Of a DNA stretch of 64,000 bases, positions 25,791-33,608 are shown in pieces; position 1 is the stretch's first letter; each line of letters opens with the position of its first letter. Position numbers and translations under genes: made by a program. Source of the DNA: JBFHNV01 sp041593595 (GTDB taxonomy: Bacteria > Pseudomonadota > Gammaproteobacteria > HK1); the NCBI GenBank assembly GCA_041593595.1, contig JBFHNV010000004.1:1-64000 (forward strand), written 5' to 3'. Below the pieces are notes generated by a model, which was given only the letters and a program-made list of their open reading frames with translations, searched no databases and was not told where the DNA came from.

Positions 25791-27709
25791 GCCCAGCCTC
25801 CCAGCTCCGTGTCGCTGACCGGGCGCTCGATCTTGGCGCACTCCATGCGCGCCGCCCGCACCAGGTGCACCATCCCCAGCGGCCGACCGGCTTCGGCGGC
25901 GAGGAACGCTGCGTTGAGGGCGATGTTGCGGATGTTGCCGCCGGCCACGCTCAGCCGCGCCAGCCGGTCGAAGCACAGGTCCTCGCGCGGCTGCGCATCC
26001 GGGAACATGCGCATCCAGATGGCACGACGCTGCGCCAGATCGGGGAACGGGAACTGCACCACGAAGCGGATACGGCGCAGGAAAGCCGGGTCCACCACGG
26101 ACTTCAGGTTGGTGGTGAGGATGGCGAGACCACGGTAGGCCTCCATGCGCTGCAGCAGGAAGGCCAGCTCGATGTTGGCGTAGCGGTCGTGACTGTCCTT
26201 GACGTCGCTGCGCTTGCCGAAGAGGGCATCGGCCTCGTCGAACAGCAGCACCGCGCCGCTGGCCTCGGCGCCACGGAACACCCGCTCCAGGTTCTTCTCC
26301 GTCTCGCCGATGTACTTGCTGACCACGGCGGACAGGTCGACCCGATAGAGGTCCAGCCCGAGCTCGTTGGCCAGGACCTCGGCCGCCAGCGTCTTGCCGG
26401 TGCCGCTCTCGCCGGCGAACAGGGCGCTCAGACCCAGCCCGCGCCGGCTGCGCGCCGCGTGCCCCCAGCGCTCGTAGACCTGGGTGCGGTGGCGCATCTG
26501 GCGCACCATGTCCTCGAGCAGGACGCGCTGGCTCTCGGGCAGCACCAGATCGCTCCAGTCGAGCGTGGACTCGATGCGCTCCGCGAGCCCCGCGAGCTCC
26601 GCGCGGGCGCCGTGCCGGCAGAGCTGTCGGATCCGCGCGACCGACGGCCCGCCGGGAGGCGGCTCGCCGTGGCCCATGGCCGCGACGCTCGCCGCCACGT
26701 CCGCGATCTGCGCGCCGTCGAGCCAGAACTGATCCGCCAGGGTCTCCAGCTCGGGCTCGGGCAGCAGCGCGCCGAGATTCGCCTGCCACAGGGCACGCCG
26801 TTCCGGCGGCGCGGGCGGGTCGATGGCGAGCAGCACCCGTCTGCGCTCACAGGCGGGGGCGCGACCGATGAGCACCACGGGACAGGCGAGCTCGTCCACC
26901 CAGGGTGCAGGATCCCGCCCGTCGCCGGTGCCCGCGTCCAGCACGATGGCCGCGGGCACCAGCGCGCACTCGCGCTCGAGCAGCCGCGCGAGCAGAGCAC
27001 GTTCGCCGGGCGCCGACGGCAGGTCGCCTTCGCGCAGCAGCAGCGGCTGCCATCCCATGCGCACGCAGGCCTCGGCGGCCACCGCGCGAGCGCTCCGCGG
27101 GTGCCCCGTGTCGATGCACGCCACCGGCGGCGTCACGGGATGGTGATGCCACAGGTCGCGAAGGGCGTCCACGTGTACGCGGTGTGTGGCAGGCAGCACG
27201 CGCGGTGCCGTCAGCGGGTGCAGCAGGCCGGCCAGCCTGCGGTCGCGGGCGTCGATGCCGAGCAGGTAGTTGAGCACGCGCTCGTCGAGCCGGATCGCCG
27301 CGCGGATCAGCGCCACGTCGCAGCTCATCTCCATGAGGTGCCAGCGGCGAAGCGGTGCCTGCGGTGCGAAGGCGCTCCAGTGGGGCTCCGGCAGGGCCGC
27401 CAGGGCGAGCCCCGCGCTGGCACCGTCGTGACCTTGCCCGTCGAGTGCGGCGGCGCACAGCCGGGTGAAGCGGCTGTCGAGCTCGAGGCCCGCGCACAGG
27501 GCGATGACGTGCGCCTCGAAGGGCGACAGGTCGAAGCGGCGCCGCAGCGTGTCCAGCGCCTCGGGCCAGGGCGGCACCGGCTGCGGCCCACGACGTAGCG
27601 CCTCCGGGTCGTGGGCGTAGCGCTCCAGGCGCTCGGCCAGGGCGTCGAAGATCGCCGCCAGCGCATGCCGGTGGCTGTCCACAGGCGTGGCGGTGGCCGG
27701 GGCGTTCAC
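25787..27709 (-). CDS. AAA+ ATPase of the eCIS (Afp15-like)
   Basis: 640-residue ATPase starting with GTG 27709 over the previous TGA. The N-terminal 400 residues hold a degenerate AAA-like region and a winged-helix-like segment (LRRRFDLSPFEAHVIALCAG). The active module is C-terminal: Walker A GESGTGKT at about 431-438, Walker B GAVLLFDEADALFGKRSDVK, sensor ILTTNLKSVVDPAFLRRIRF with arginine finger candidates, and GGNIRNIALNAAFLAAEAG. Afp15/PVC15 ATPases are conserved in eCIS and needed for assembly or loading rather than for disassembly as in T6SS. It is closer to FtsH/CDC48-type AAA than to ClpV. Confidence 0.93.
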   Translation of the reverse strand: MNAPATATPVDSHRHALAAIFDALAERLERYAHDPEALRRGPQPVPPWPEALDTLRRRFDLSPFEAHVIALCAGLELDSRFTRLCAAALDGQGHDGASAGLALAALPEPHWSAFAPQAPLRRWHLMEMSCDVALIRAAIRLDERVLNYLLGIDARDRRLAGLLHPLTAPRVLPATHRVHVDALRDLWHHHPVTPPVACIDTGHPRSARAVAAEACVRMGWQPLLLREGDLPSAPGERALLARLLERECALVPAAIVLDAGTGDGRDPAPWVDELACPVVLIGRAPACERRRVLLAIDPPAPPERRALWQANLGALLPEPELETLADQFWLDGAQIADVAASVAAMGHGEPPPGGPSVARIRQLCRHGARAELAGLAERIESTLDWSDLVLPESQRVLLEDMVRQMRHRTQVYERWGHAARSRRGLGLSALFAGESGTGKTLAAEVLANELGLDLYRVDLSAVVSKYIGETEKNLERVFRGAEASGAVLLFDEADALFGKRSDVKDSHDRYANIELAFLLQRMEAYRGLAILTTNLKSVVDPAFLRRIRFVVQFPFPDLAQRRAIWMRMFPDAQPREDLCFDRLARLSVAGGNIRNIALNAAFLAAEAGRPLGMVHLVRAARMECAKIERPVSDTELGGWA

Positions 27710-29028
27710 GGCGGGATCACCATCTGCTCACCGGGCGTGAAGGTGGGCGGCGTCACGCTGCGATTCACGAGCAGGCTGTCGACGCCGTCGATGCGCAGGC
27801 GCAGCCAGTGGGTGCCTGCCGCGAGGCTGGGGAAGACGAAGGGCAGACTTGCCGTCTGCGCGGCGATGGGCGCGGCCATGGCCTCGCTGCCCCCCACGAC
27901 CAGGCTCGCATCCTGCCGGGGGCGGGCCTGGGGCGAGAACGTCAGCTGCACCGTCACCGCGCCGGTGGCAGGGTTGCGCGCCGCCGACGAGGCTGCCACG
28001 TCGATGCGCGGCGCCAGCAGCAGGGGCATGCTGTTGCTGGTGCGCACCTGGGTCTCGCCCGGGCGCTGCAGGAGCACCGCGACCGTCCACGAACCCGGCG
28101 GCCAGTCGACACTTGCCGCCAGCGTGGCCGGCAACGTCACGCCCAGCCGCTCGGCGTGGGCGTTGGTGCCGATGGTGATCTCGATGGGGGTGGCCCTGCG
28201 CCCATGCTCGAAGCGAACGCGTACGTTGGTGCCGTCCAGGTGGTGGCCGCGCAGGACGATGGCGTCGCCCAGACGGGCGGCGGGCTGGCGGTTCGGGGGC
28301 TCGATGGCGGTCAGCGTCGGGAACGGCGCCAGCAGACCCGGCTCGGTCACCACGCCGCGCTCGCGCCCGGACACCGGGTCCCGCGGGCCGCGGGTCAGCA
28401 CCGGCAGCGGCGACACGCCCGGGCGCCGCGCCTCGACGAGCACCACCGAGGCCTGATAGGCCGCCGTGGGCCGGTAGTGGGCCTGCAGCGCCGACCAGAG
28501 CTTGGACATCTCCTCGGTGCTGAGGGTGATGGGCGTGAGCTTGATCTGCTCCACCTGGTCGGCGATGTCGGCGGCGCTCAGCGCCTGGAAGGCGGGTGGC
28601 AGGATGGAGCCGTCCACGGCCGCGCCCGAGAGCGCGCCACGGATGGCTTGGCGGTCCAGCACCGGGGTCTCGTGCAGCAGGTGCATGGCATAGCCGAGCA
28701 GGACCTCGGCGTGCAGCGGCGAGGCGCCGTAGGCGGTAATCAGGTAGTGCAGATCCAGGGCGAGAGGTGCGTTGCTGATGCGCCCGCCCCGGGCGCTGCG
28801 CGACGGCAGGTCGGCGTTGCGCCACGCCGCGTTCGGCGTCGCCTGGTGCAGGAATATGTTGAGCTGCGTGCTGGCGTTGACCTCGTCGATCTTGATGGAG
28901 TCCGGCGGCACCACGGTCACGTCCACGTTGCTGCCCAGGGCCCCGGTGATGTCGTTGTTGATCAAGCCGTCGTTGAGCAGATCCCTCAGCACGGCGGACA
29001 CGGCGGCGATGGCCAGGGGGCTGCTCAT
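27706..29028 (-). CDS. Pvc16/Afp16-like tail terminator (DUF4255)
   Basis: 440 residues from ATG 29028. The N-terminal 190 residues are Pvc16_N/DUF4255: LAIAAVSAVLRDLLNDGLIN, then INVFLHQ-like LNIFLHQATPNAAWRN and LALDLHYLITAYGASPLHAE. Afp16 caps the tube and sheath at the end distal to the baseplate. The C-terminal half (from about 200) is beta-rich and Ig/IPT-like (AARLGDAIVLRGHHLDGTNV, GTHWLRLRIDGVDSLLV). This extension is common in longer family members. It overlaps both neighbours by 4 bp. Confidence 0.92.
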   Translation of the reverse strand: MSSPLAIAAVSAVLRDLLNDGLINNDITGALGSNVDVTVVPPDSIKIDEVNASTQLNIFLHQATPNAAWRNADLPSRSARGGRISNAPLALDLHYLITAYGASPLHAEVLLGYAMHLLHETPVLDRQAIRGALSGAAVDGSILPPAFQALSAADIADQVEQIKLTPITLSTEEMSKLWSALQAHYRPTAAYQASVVLVEARRPGVSPLPVLTRGPRDPVSGRERGVVTEPGLLAPFPTLTAIEPPNRQPAARLGDAIVLRGHHLDGTNVRVRFEHGRRATPIEITIGTNAHAERLGVTLPATLAASVDWPPGSWTVAVLLQRPGETQVRTSNSMPLLLAPRIDVAASSAARNPATGAVTVQLTFSPQARPRQDASLVVGGSEAMAAPIAAQTASLPFVFPSLAAGTHWLRLRIDGVDSLLVNRSVTPPTFTPGEQMVIPP

Positions 29029-29750
29029 CTGGATCGGCTCCCGCGCCGCAGATACTCGTCGAGGGACACGCCCGGGCGGGGTGGCGCGGGGGTGGCGCGG
29101 GCCGGTGCGGGCGCGGGCGCCCGGGTGCGCACCTCGACCCGGCCGATGTGGATGTGCACGGTGGCCTCGCCGTCCGCGGACGACGGTGACAGGTCGCCCG
29201 CCACGGCGAAGTCCGGGGCAGCCGGGTCGCCGGTCAGCGGCAAGCTCGAGGCCGAGACCGCCGAGGCCGTCACCTCGGGCATGACGACCAGCGGCTGCGG
29301 CACCGCCGCAGGGGGCGGGGCGGGGGCGCCGTCGCTTTCCGCGTGGCCGGGAGACGGTGGCGGTGCGTGGCGTGGCGCCGTCGCGAGACGCCCGTCCCCG
29401 GCGTCGCTCACCGGCCCGGAGGGCGCGTGCACCGCGTCGCCGGCGTCGCGCGTCCAGCCGGTGCCAGGGCGCTGCGCGGGCGCAGCGATGCCGGCCGGAT
29501 CCCGGGCCGGCCCGCCGCCGTCGTCCGGGCCTCGTAGCGGCTGCGTGGCGCGCGGGCGCGACCCATCGGCACCGCTCGTCACGCCCTTGGACACCGCTCG
29601 CGCCTCGCCGCTCGCCGTGTGCGGCGCAGGGTCCGCCTGCGCCTCGTCTGCGGGCTGCTCCGGGGCCGCGAACAGCCCGGGAACGCGCGCCGACGCCACG
29701 GGCTCGGTGCCCAGGGCGCGCCGCGCGAGCCGGTCCAGGAAGCCGCTCAT
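29025..29750 (-). CDS. Disordered eCIS linker protein with HIHIGRVEVR motif
   Basis: 241 residues; ATG 29750 (MSGFLDRLARRALGTEPVAS) overlaps the previous stop by 4 bp. After a short amphipathic N-terminal helix, about 150 residues are Pro/Ala/Gly-rich and look disordered. A single ordered motif, TVHIHIGRVEVRTR, lies near the C-terminus, followed by PGVSLDEYLRRG. Short proteins with an IHIGRIEVR motif are common in eCIS operons just before the DUF4255 gene, with no assigned role. Both ends could bind structural partners through a flexible tether (inference). Confidence 0.75.
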   Translation of the reverse strand: MSGFLDRLARRALGTEPVASARVPGLFAAPEQPADEAQADPAPHTASGEARAVSKGVTSGADGSRPRATQPLRGPDDGGGPARDPAGIAAPAQRPGTGWTRDAGDAVHAPSGPVSDAGDGRLATAPRHAPPPSPGHAESDGAPAPPPAAVPQPLVVMPEVTASAVSASSLPLTGDPAAPDFAVAGDLSPSSADGEATVHIHIGRVEVRTRAPAPAPARATPAPPRPGVSLDEYLRRGSRSR

Positions 29751-30475
29751 GGGCTCACCATCTGCAGGTAGATCCCACGGCGCCCATCGCTCAGGGCGAG
29801 GATCTCCGCCTCGCTCCACCCGTAGGCCCGCGCCAGCAGGTGCACCTCCAGCAGCACGCGCCGTGCCCTGGCCGCGATCTCGCTCCACAGCACGTGCGCC
29901 ACGTCCAGGGTGATCTGCCAGGCGCGGGTGCACTGCGGGCACCTGAGGTCCAGCAGCCGCTCGGCCGCGGGATCCGTCGCCAGCGCCGCGGCACCGATGT
30001 CCTCGCACAGCGCGTCGGGGAGCTCATCCGGGGCGACCGCCGCGTCGCCGCGACGTGCGCTGGTCACGCAGCGCGTCATCAACGCGCGGCGAGCCGATGA
30101 CACGTCGGCGCTGCAGACGGCGGCGGCAAGATCGAAGCTGTTCAGCGCGCGCACCCCGATGGTGTACCCCGCGACCTCCACCTCGCCGTTCCCCACCGCC
30201 TGGTCAGCACCGCGCAGTGCCCGGCAGCTCAGATCGAACTCGGCAAGCTCGCCGCAGTCCGGGCAGCGCGCCGAGGCACTCAGGCGATCGCCGAAGGTGC
30301 GCTCGCGCAGCGCCAGCAGGCGGGCGTCGCGCTGACCCAGGGGAAGCGCCGCCAGCTCGTCCCGTGTGCGCTGCGGATCGGTGGCGCCCAGCAGCACCAG
30401 CGCGCGATCCACCGGGTGCAGGGGGTGGCCGGTTTCCCACAGCGCGAGGACGTCGGCGGCGCGCAGCGCGAGCAT
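29747..30475 (-). CDS. T4 gp26/gp28-like baseplate-associated protein with zinc ribbon
   Basis: 242 residues. The N-terminus (LALWETGHPLHPVDRALVLL) and the end (WSEAEILALSDGRRGIYLQM) match the T4-baseplate-like family found beside eCIS and phage tube genes. It has CPDC at 71-74 with Cys84, and a second CPQC pair at about 183-186, suggesting one or two zinc ribbons. It is the first gene after the inner-tube gene and overlaps the linker gene by 4 bp. T4 gp26/gp28 are hub assembly factors, so an assembly-chaperone role is likely. Confidence 0.78.
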   Translation of the reverse strand: MLALRAADVLALWETGHPLHPVDRALVLLGATDPQRTRDELAALPLGQRDARLLALRERTFGDRLSASARCPDCGELAEFDLSCRALRGADQAVGNGEVEVAGYTIGVRALNSFDLAAAVCSADVSSARRALMTRCVTSARRGDAAVAPDELPDALCEDIGAAALATDPAAERLLDLRCPQCTRAWQITLDVAHVLWSEIAARARRVLLEVHLLARAYGWSEAEILALSDGRRGIYLQMVSP

Positions 30476-30478
30476 GGA

Positions 30479-31006
30479 TCACCCCGCCGGCTCGGTGAAG
30501 GTGGGCTCGCTGGGCTCCGTGACGTCGTAGTCGCGTTCCCAGCCCTCGTTCTCCAGCTTGAGCGTCTGGATGGCCACCGCGTTGGCGTTCGCGTCCAGGT
30601 CCGGCAGCGACTGGAACTCCGAGACCCAGCAGCGGAACACCTTGTAGGCGATGGCCAGCTGCCCGGCCTCGTTGTAGACCTCGACGATCACGTCCTTGCG
30701 AAAGTCCTTCAGCGAGACCTCGCTGCCGAGGCCGGAACCGAAGTTCCACACCTTGTTGGCCCACTTCTCGAACTCGGTGTCGTGGGTGACGCCGCGTTCG
30801 AGCGTGATCGGCTCGAACTTGGTCCGCCCCGGCGACTTGCGCGACGTGGACGGATCGCCCCCCTCGCGATGCTCCACCACCTCGGTGCTGCGCTTCAGCG
30901 CACCGACCTTCGAGACCCCCGCCACGTAGCGGCCGTCCCACTTCACCCGGAACTTGAAGTTCTTGTACGGATCGAAGCGCTGCGCGTTGACCGTGAACTG
31001 CGCCAT
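30479..31006 (-). CDS. Inner tube protein (gp19/Afp1-like)
   Basis: Inner tube protomer, 175 residues. Family motifs (TIGR02241/T4 gp19) are clear: FDPYKNFKFRVKWDGRYVAG, VSKVGALKRSTEVVEHREGG, PITLERGVTHDTEFEKWANK and VFRCWVSEFQSLPDLDANAN. It should polymerise into stacked hexameric rings inside the sheath. Only this one tube gene is present, besides the Afp7-like initiator, whereas Afp and PVC clusters have two (Afp1 and Afp5). It lies 10 bp after the sheath gene with a GAGG ribosome site. Confidence 0.95.
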   Translation of the reverse strand: MAQFTVNAQRFDPYKNFKFRVKWDGRYVAGVSKVGALKRSTEVVEHREGGDPSTSRKSPGRTKFEPITLERGVTHDTEFEKWANKVWNFGSGLGSEVSLKDFRKDVIVEVYNEAGQLAIAYKVFRCWVSEFQSLPDLDANANAVAIQTLKLENEGWERDYDVTEPSEPTFTEPAG

Positions 31007-31016
31007 GGTTGCCTCC

Positions 31017-32597
31017 TCAGGTTTGGATCTGTCCGGCGATCTGCTGGATGCGGATGACCACGAACTCGGCAGGTTTCAACGGCGCGAAGCCGACGACGAT
31101 GTTGACGATGCCGCTGTTGATGTCGTTCTGGGTGGTGGTCTCGCTGTCGCACTTGACGAAGTAGGCGTCACGGGCGCTGCTGCCCTGGAACGCGCCCTGA
31201 CGGAACAGCCCCTGCATGAAGGCGCCGATGTTCAGGCGGATCTGCGCCCACAGCGGCTCGTCGTTGGGCTCGAAGACGACCCACTGCGTGCCGCGGAACA
31301 GGCTCTCCTCGATGTACAGGGCGAGGCGTCGTACCGGCAGGTACTTCCACTGCGAGGCCAGCTGATCGGCGCCGCGCAGCGTTCGCGCACCCCACACCAC
31401 CCGGCCGACCACGGGGAACGCGCGCAGGCAGTTGACGCCGATGGGATTGAGCTGACCGTTCTCCCCGTCGGTGAGCTTGGTGGTGAGCTCCACCACGCCG
31501 TTCAGCGTTGCATCGAGGCCCGCGGGCGCCTTCCACACGCCGCGCTGCGCATCGGTGCGGGCGATGACGCCTGCCACGGCGCCGCAGGGCGCGAAGTCCG
31601 CGAGCCGGTTCTCCTGCAGCGGGTCCGGCAGGCGCACGCGGGGGAAGTACAGCGCCGCGTGGTCGGAGCGGGCGAGGCCCCAGCCCACGCTGTCCAGGCC
31701 GGCACCGCCGGTGAGGTCCGACGGCTCGTCCCAGCTGTCCAGGGGATCCACCAGGTAGACCGCGCGACGCTTCTCGCAGTAGGTCGCTGCGGCGCTGCGG
31801 GTGGTGGCGTTGACGTTCCCGCCGGGAAGCCGTGTCAGGGGCGGGATGCACAGCAGGTTGAAGAGGTCGGCGTGCTCCAGGAGCCACAGCCCCTGCTTGT
31901 TGCCCTGCAGCGAAGCCAGCGAGATCTGGTTGTCGGTGATCGCGCTGCCGTCGCTGCCGTTGGCGGCGAAGGCTGTGGACGAGGCGTTGTCCAGCAGCGG
32001 GTCGGCGCCCGGCGGCGGTGCGCCGTGGGCGGTGGGCCGCGTTGCGGGGACCGTTCCCGGTGCGGCGATGCGCACGAGATTCGACTCCTGCCCGAGCACC
32101 GTCGTGACGTAGCGCGCGTTGTTCGGGTCCGTGGAAAGGTTCAGGAAACGCTCCGTCACGCCGGTCGCGGTATCCCGCACCGAGAGGTTGAACAGGCTGT
32201 TCGGCGGATCCGTGGGCAGGGCCGGGCGCGTGATGTGATCGACGCGCACCCGCAGGGCCTCGCCCCAGTCCCCGGGACTCGCGGCCACCAGATTGAAATT
32301 CACGGCCAGGGTCAGGCTCGCCGCCGTGCCGCCGTTGTGCACCCGACAGATGAGCGCATCGGTTCCTCCGTTGGCGAAGAACTGCTGCACCGCGTAGCTC
32401 ATGGTGCTCTCGCGCCACAGCCCGCCGAAGCGGCGTTCGTACTCGGCGAAGCTCTGCACCCGAACGGGACGGTCGACGGCGCCACGCAGCGCGCGCCCGA
32501 CGAAAGCGGTGATGGATGTCGCCACACCCGTGATGGTGCGGACCGCGCTGGGCGCCTCTTCGATGTATACGCCGGGATAGGACAGCGTCGCTGGCAT
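31017..32597 (-). CDS. Contractile tail sheath protein (Afp2-4-like)
   Basis: Sheath protomer, 526 residues. The N-terminus LSYPGVYIEEAPSAVRTITG and VATSITAFVGRALRGAVDRP is the typical handshake-arm region. The C-terminal core includes RVVWGARTLRGADQLASQWK, YLPVRRLALYIEESLFRGTQ and WVVFEPNDEPLWAQIRLNIG. It ends with FAPLKPAEFVVIRIQQIAGQ. All sheath features are intact. Only one sheath gene is present where Afp has three, as in many simpler eCIS clusters. The middle part (about 160-330) is a probable surface-exposed insertion domain. Confidence 0.96.
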   Translation of the reverse strand: MPATLSYPGVYIEEAPSAVRTITGVATSITAFVGRALRGAVDRPVRVQSFAEYERRFGGLWRESTMSYAVQQFFANGGTDALICRVHNGGTAASLTLAVNFNLVAASPGDWGEALRVRVDHITRPALPTDPPNSLFNLSVRDTATGVTERFLNLSTDPNNARYVTTVLGQESNLVRIAAPGTVPATRPTAHGAPPPGADPLLDNASSTAFAANGSDGSAITDNQISLASLQGNKQGLWLLEHADLFNLLCIPPLTRLPGGNVNATTRSAAATYCEKRRAVYLVDPLDSWDEPSDLTGGAGLDSVGWGLARSDHAALYFPRVRLPDPLQENRLADFAPCGAVAGVIARTDAQRGVWKAPAGLDATLNGVVELTTKLTDGENGQLNPIGVNCLRAFPVVGRVVWGARTLRGADQLASQWKYLPVRRLALYIEESLFRGTQWVVFEPNDEPLWAQIRLNIGAFMQGLFRQGAFQGSSARDAYFVKCDSETTTQNDINSGIVNIVVGFAPLKPAEFVVIRIQQIAGQIQT

Positions 32598-32618
32598 GGC
32601 TTGTCTCCTGCTCGAGCG

Positions 32619-32987
32619 TCAAGGGGTGGCATCGCGACCCACGAGGATCTCGATGGTCGCGTCGGCACCGGTGTTGTTCGTGAAGGTCAGGCTCGTGACC
32701 CCGGAGCCGAGAAGGCTCACGGCACCGGTCCCGAGCAGCACCAGGGGAGCGTCCAGCCCCACGTCGTTGCCGCCCACGTCGTAGGTGAGCTGGGCGCTCT
32801 GGGGGCTGGCGCGGATCACGAGGGCGGAGACCGTGCCCGCCGGCACGAGATCCACCTGCTGTGAGGCCTGGTCGGCAAGCGTCACCTTCAGCTTGTCGTA
32901 GGCCTCGACCGCGAGGGTGCCTGCGCCGGACAGGCTCGGGCCGTTCACCGCCTGCGTCACGTAGTTCCAGCTGATCGTCTCGCTCAT
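32619..32987 (-). CDS. Beta-rich hypothetical protein preceding the sheath gene
   Basis: 122 residues, no recognised family. GGAGGAGGAGGAG lies just before ATG 32987, the strongest ribosome site in the cluster, which suggests abundant synthesis. The sequence looks all-beta and resembles a small jelly roll: LSGAGTLAVEAYDKLKVTLA, SALVIRASPQSAQLTYDVGG and TSLTFTNNTGADATIEILVG. There are no signal peptide, Cys residues or membrane spans. High expression and position beside sheath and tube suggest a structural part, for example a decoration, cap or fibre protein; this is inference only. Confidence 0.75.
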   Translation of the reverse strand: MSETISWNYVTQAVNGPSLSGAGTLAVEAYDKLKVTLADQASQQVDLVPAGTVSALVIRASPQSAQLTYDVGGNDVGLDAPLVLLGTGAVSLLGSGVTSLTFTNNTGADATIEILVGRDATP

Positions 32988-33050
32988 GACACTCCTCCTC
33001 CTCCATTCATCCCGCCGGCGACCTCATGTCGCGCGTACCGTCGGGGGTGC

Positions 33051-33335
33051 TCAGTCGTCGCGCGGCCCTCGCCGGTCGGGCCGCTCGCCGGCGCTCGCGT
33101 AGATGCGCCCTCCGTCGGGCAGCAACTCCTCCACGAGGACGCCTCGCCGCATGAGCTCGTCGATGGCCTGCTGCACGGTGCGCAGCGAGGTCGATGCCGA
33201 GCGAGGGCTCAACCACCACTGACGAATTCCTGTTGCGCTGTCCTTGCTGCGGGGGTGCAGTTCCACGTAGCGCTCGATCTCCTTCGCGATGGTCTCCACC
33301 TCCGTCGGAATGCGGGCATCTCGATCCACGGACAT
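33051..33335 (-). CDS. Small IRQWWL-motif protein, first gene of eCIS operon
   Basis: 94 residues. I chose ATG 33335 (MSVDRDARIPTEVETIAKEI): the predicted sigma-54 start site is at about 33366, so an ATG at 33365 (10 residues longer) would be leaderless. The ribosome site is weak. The body has ERYVELHPRSKDSATGIRQW then WL, a phrase I associate with short proteins beside eCIS clusters. It is followed by a winged-helix-like part (SLRTVQQAIDELMRRGVLVE, ELLPDGGRIYAS). It may bind DNA or a protein partner and regulate the cluster, but no experimental role is known to me. Confidence 0.75.
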   Translation of the reverse strand: MSVDRDARIPTEVETIAKEIERYVELHPRSKDSATGIRQWWLSPRSASTSLRTVQQAIDELMRRGVLVEELLPDGGRIYASAGERPDRRGPRDD

Positions 33336-33376
33336 GGCCCACGCTCGTCGCGCCTGGTGCGCCATGCCGGCTTCTG

Positions 33377-33392
33377 TGCAATCGCCGTACCA
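33377..33392 (-). promoter_or_regulatory. Sigma-54 (-24/-12) promoter for the eCIS operon
   Basis: Read on the minus strand this is TGGTACGGCGATTGCA. Against the sigma-54 consensus TGGCACG-N4-TTGCW it differs at one base, and the GG and GC pairs are separated by exactly 10 nt. The predicted start of transcription, about 33366, leaves a 30-nt leader before ATG 33335. The adjacent gene encodes a sigma-54 activator. The match was found by eye and is the best in the region. Confidence 0.8.
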
Positions 33393-33489
33393 CCTGGAGA
33401 ACCCGCGCAACTGCCTGAGATCCGGTGTCTCGTCACGGCGGCGCCGGAGGCCACGCTGGGTCGGCCACGGCCCGGCTCGGCCGGTGTGG

Positions 33490-33503
33490 CAGGCAGGTGC
33501 CTG
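33490..33503. promoter_or_regulatory. Inverted repeat, candidate activator-binding site
   Basis: CAGGCA, two bases, TGCCTG: a perfect 6-bp inverted repeat about 100 bp upstream of the sigma-54 promoter. That is a usual position for the enhancer site of an NtrC-family activator. No second copy was found by eye, so the assignment is tentative. Confidence 0.4.
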
Positions 33504-33522
33504 ACGGCGCTGGACTTTCGCA

Positions 33523-33542
33523 GTGGGTCGCTTTCGACCCAC
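33523..33542. promoter_or_regulatory. Perfect 8-bp inverted repeat upstream of eCIS promoter
   Basis: GTGGGTCG, a 4-nt loop, then CGACCCAC. It lies about 145 bp upstream of the sigma-54 promoter and 67 bp beyond the stop of the activator gene. It may be an enhancer site or the activator gene's terminator hairpin; no T-tract follows. Confidence 0.45.
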
Positions 33543-33608
33543 ATCGAGGTGCAGCGGGACCCAGGGGGCGTGCTCGGGGGATGGCGCCCGTGCGGCGGGC
33601 GCGCGCGG

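Noticed and set aside
9630..33335. Prophage or T6SS in place of an eCIS
   Set aside because: No capsid, terminase, portal, lysis or integrase genes and no TssJLM membrane complex; DUF4157, Pvc16-like, AAA+ and IHIG-motif genes fit an eCIS.
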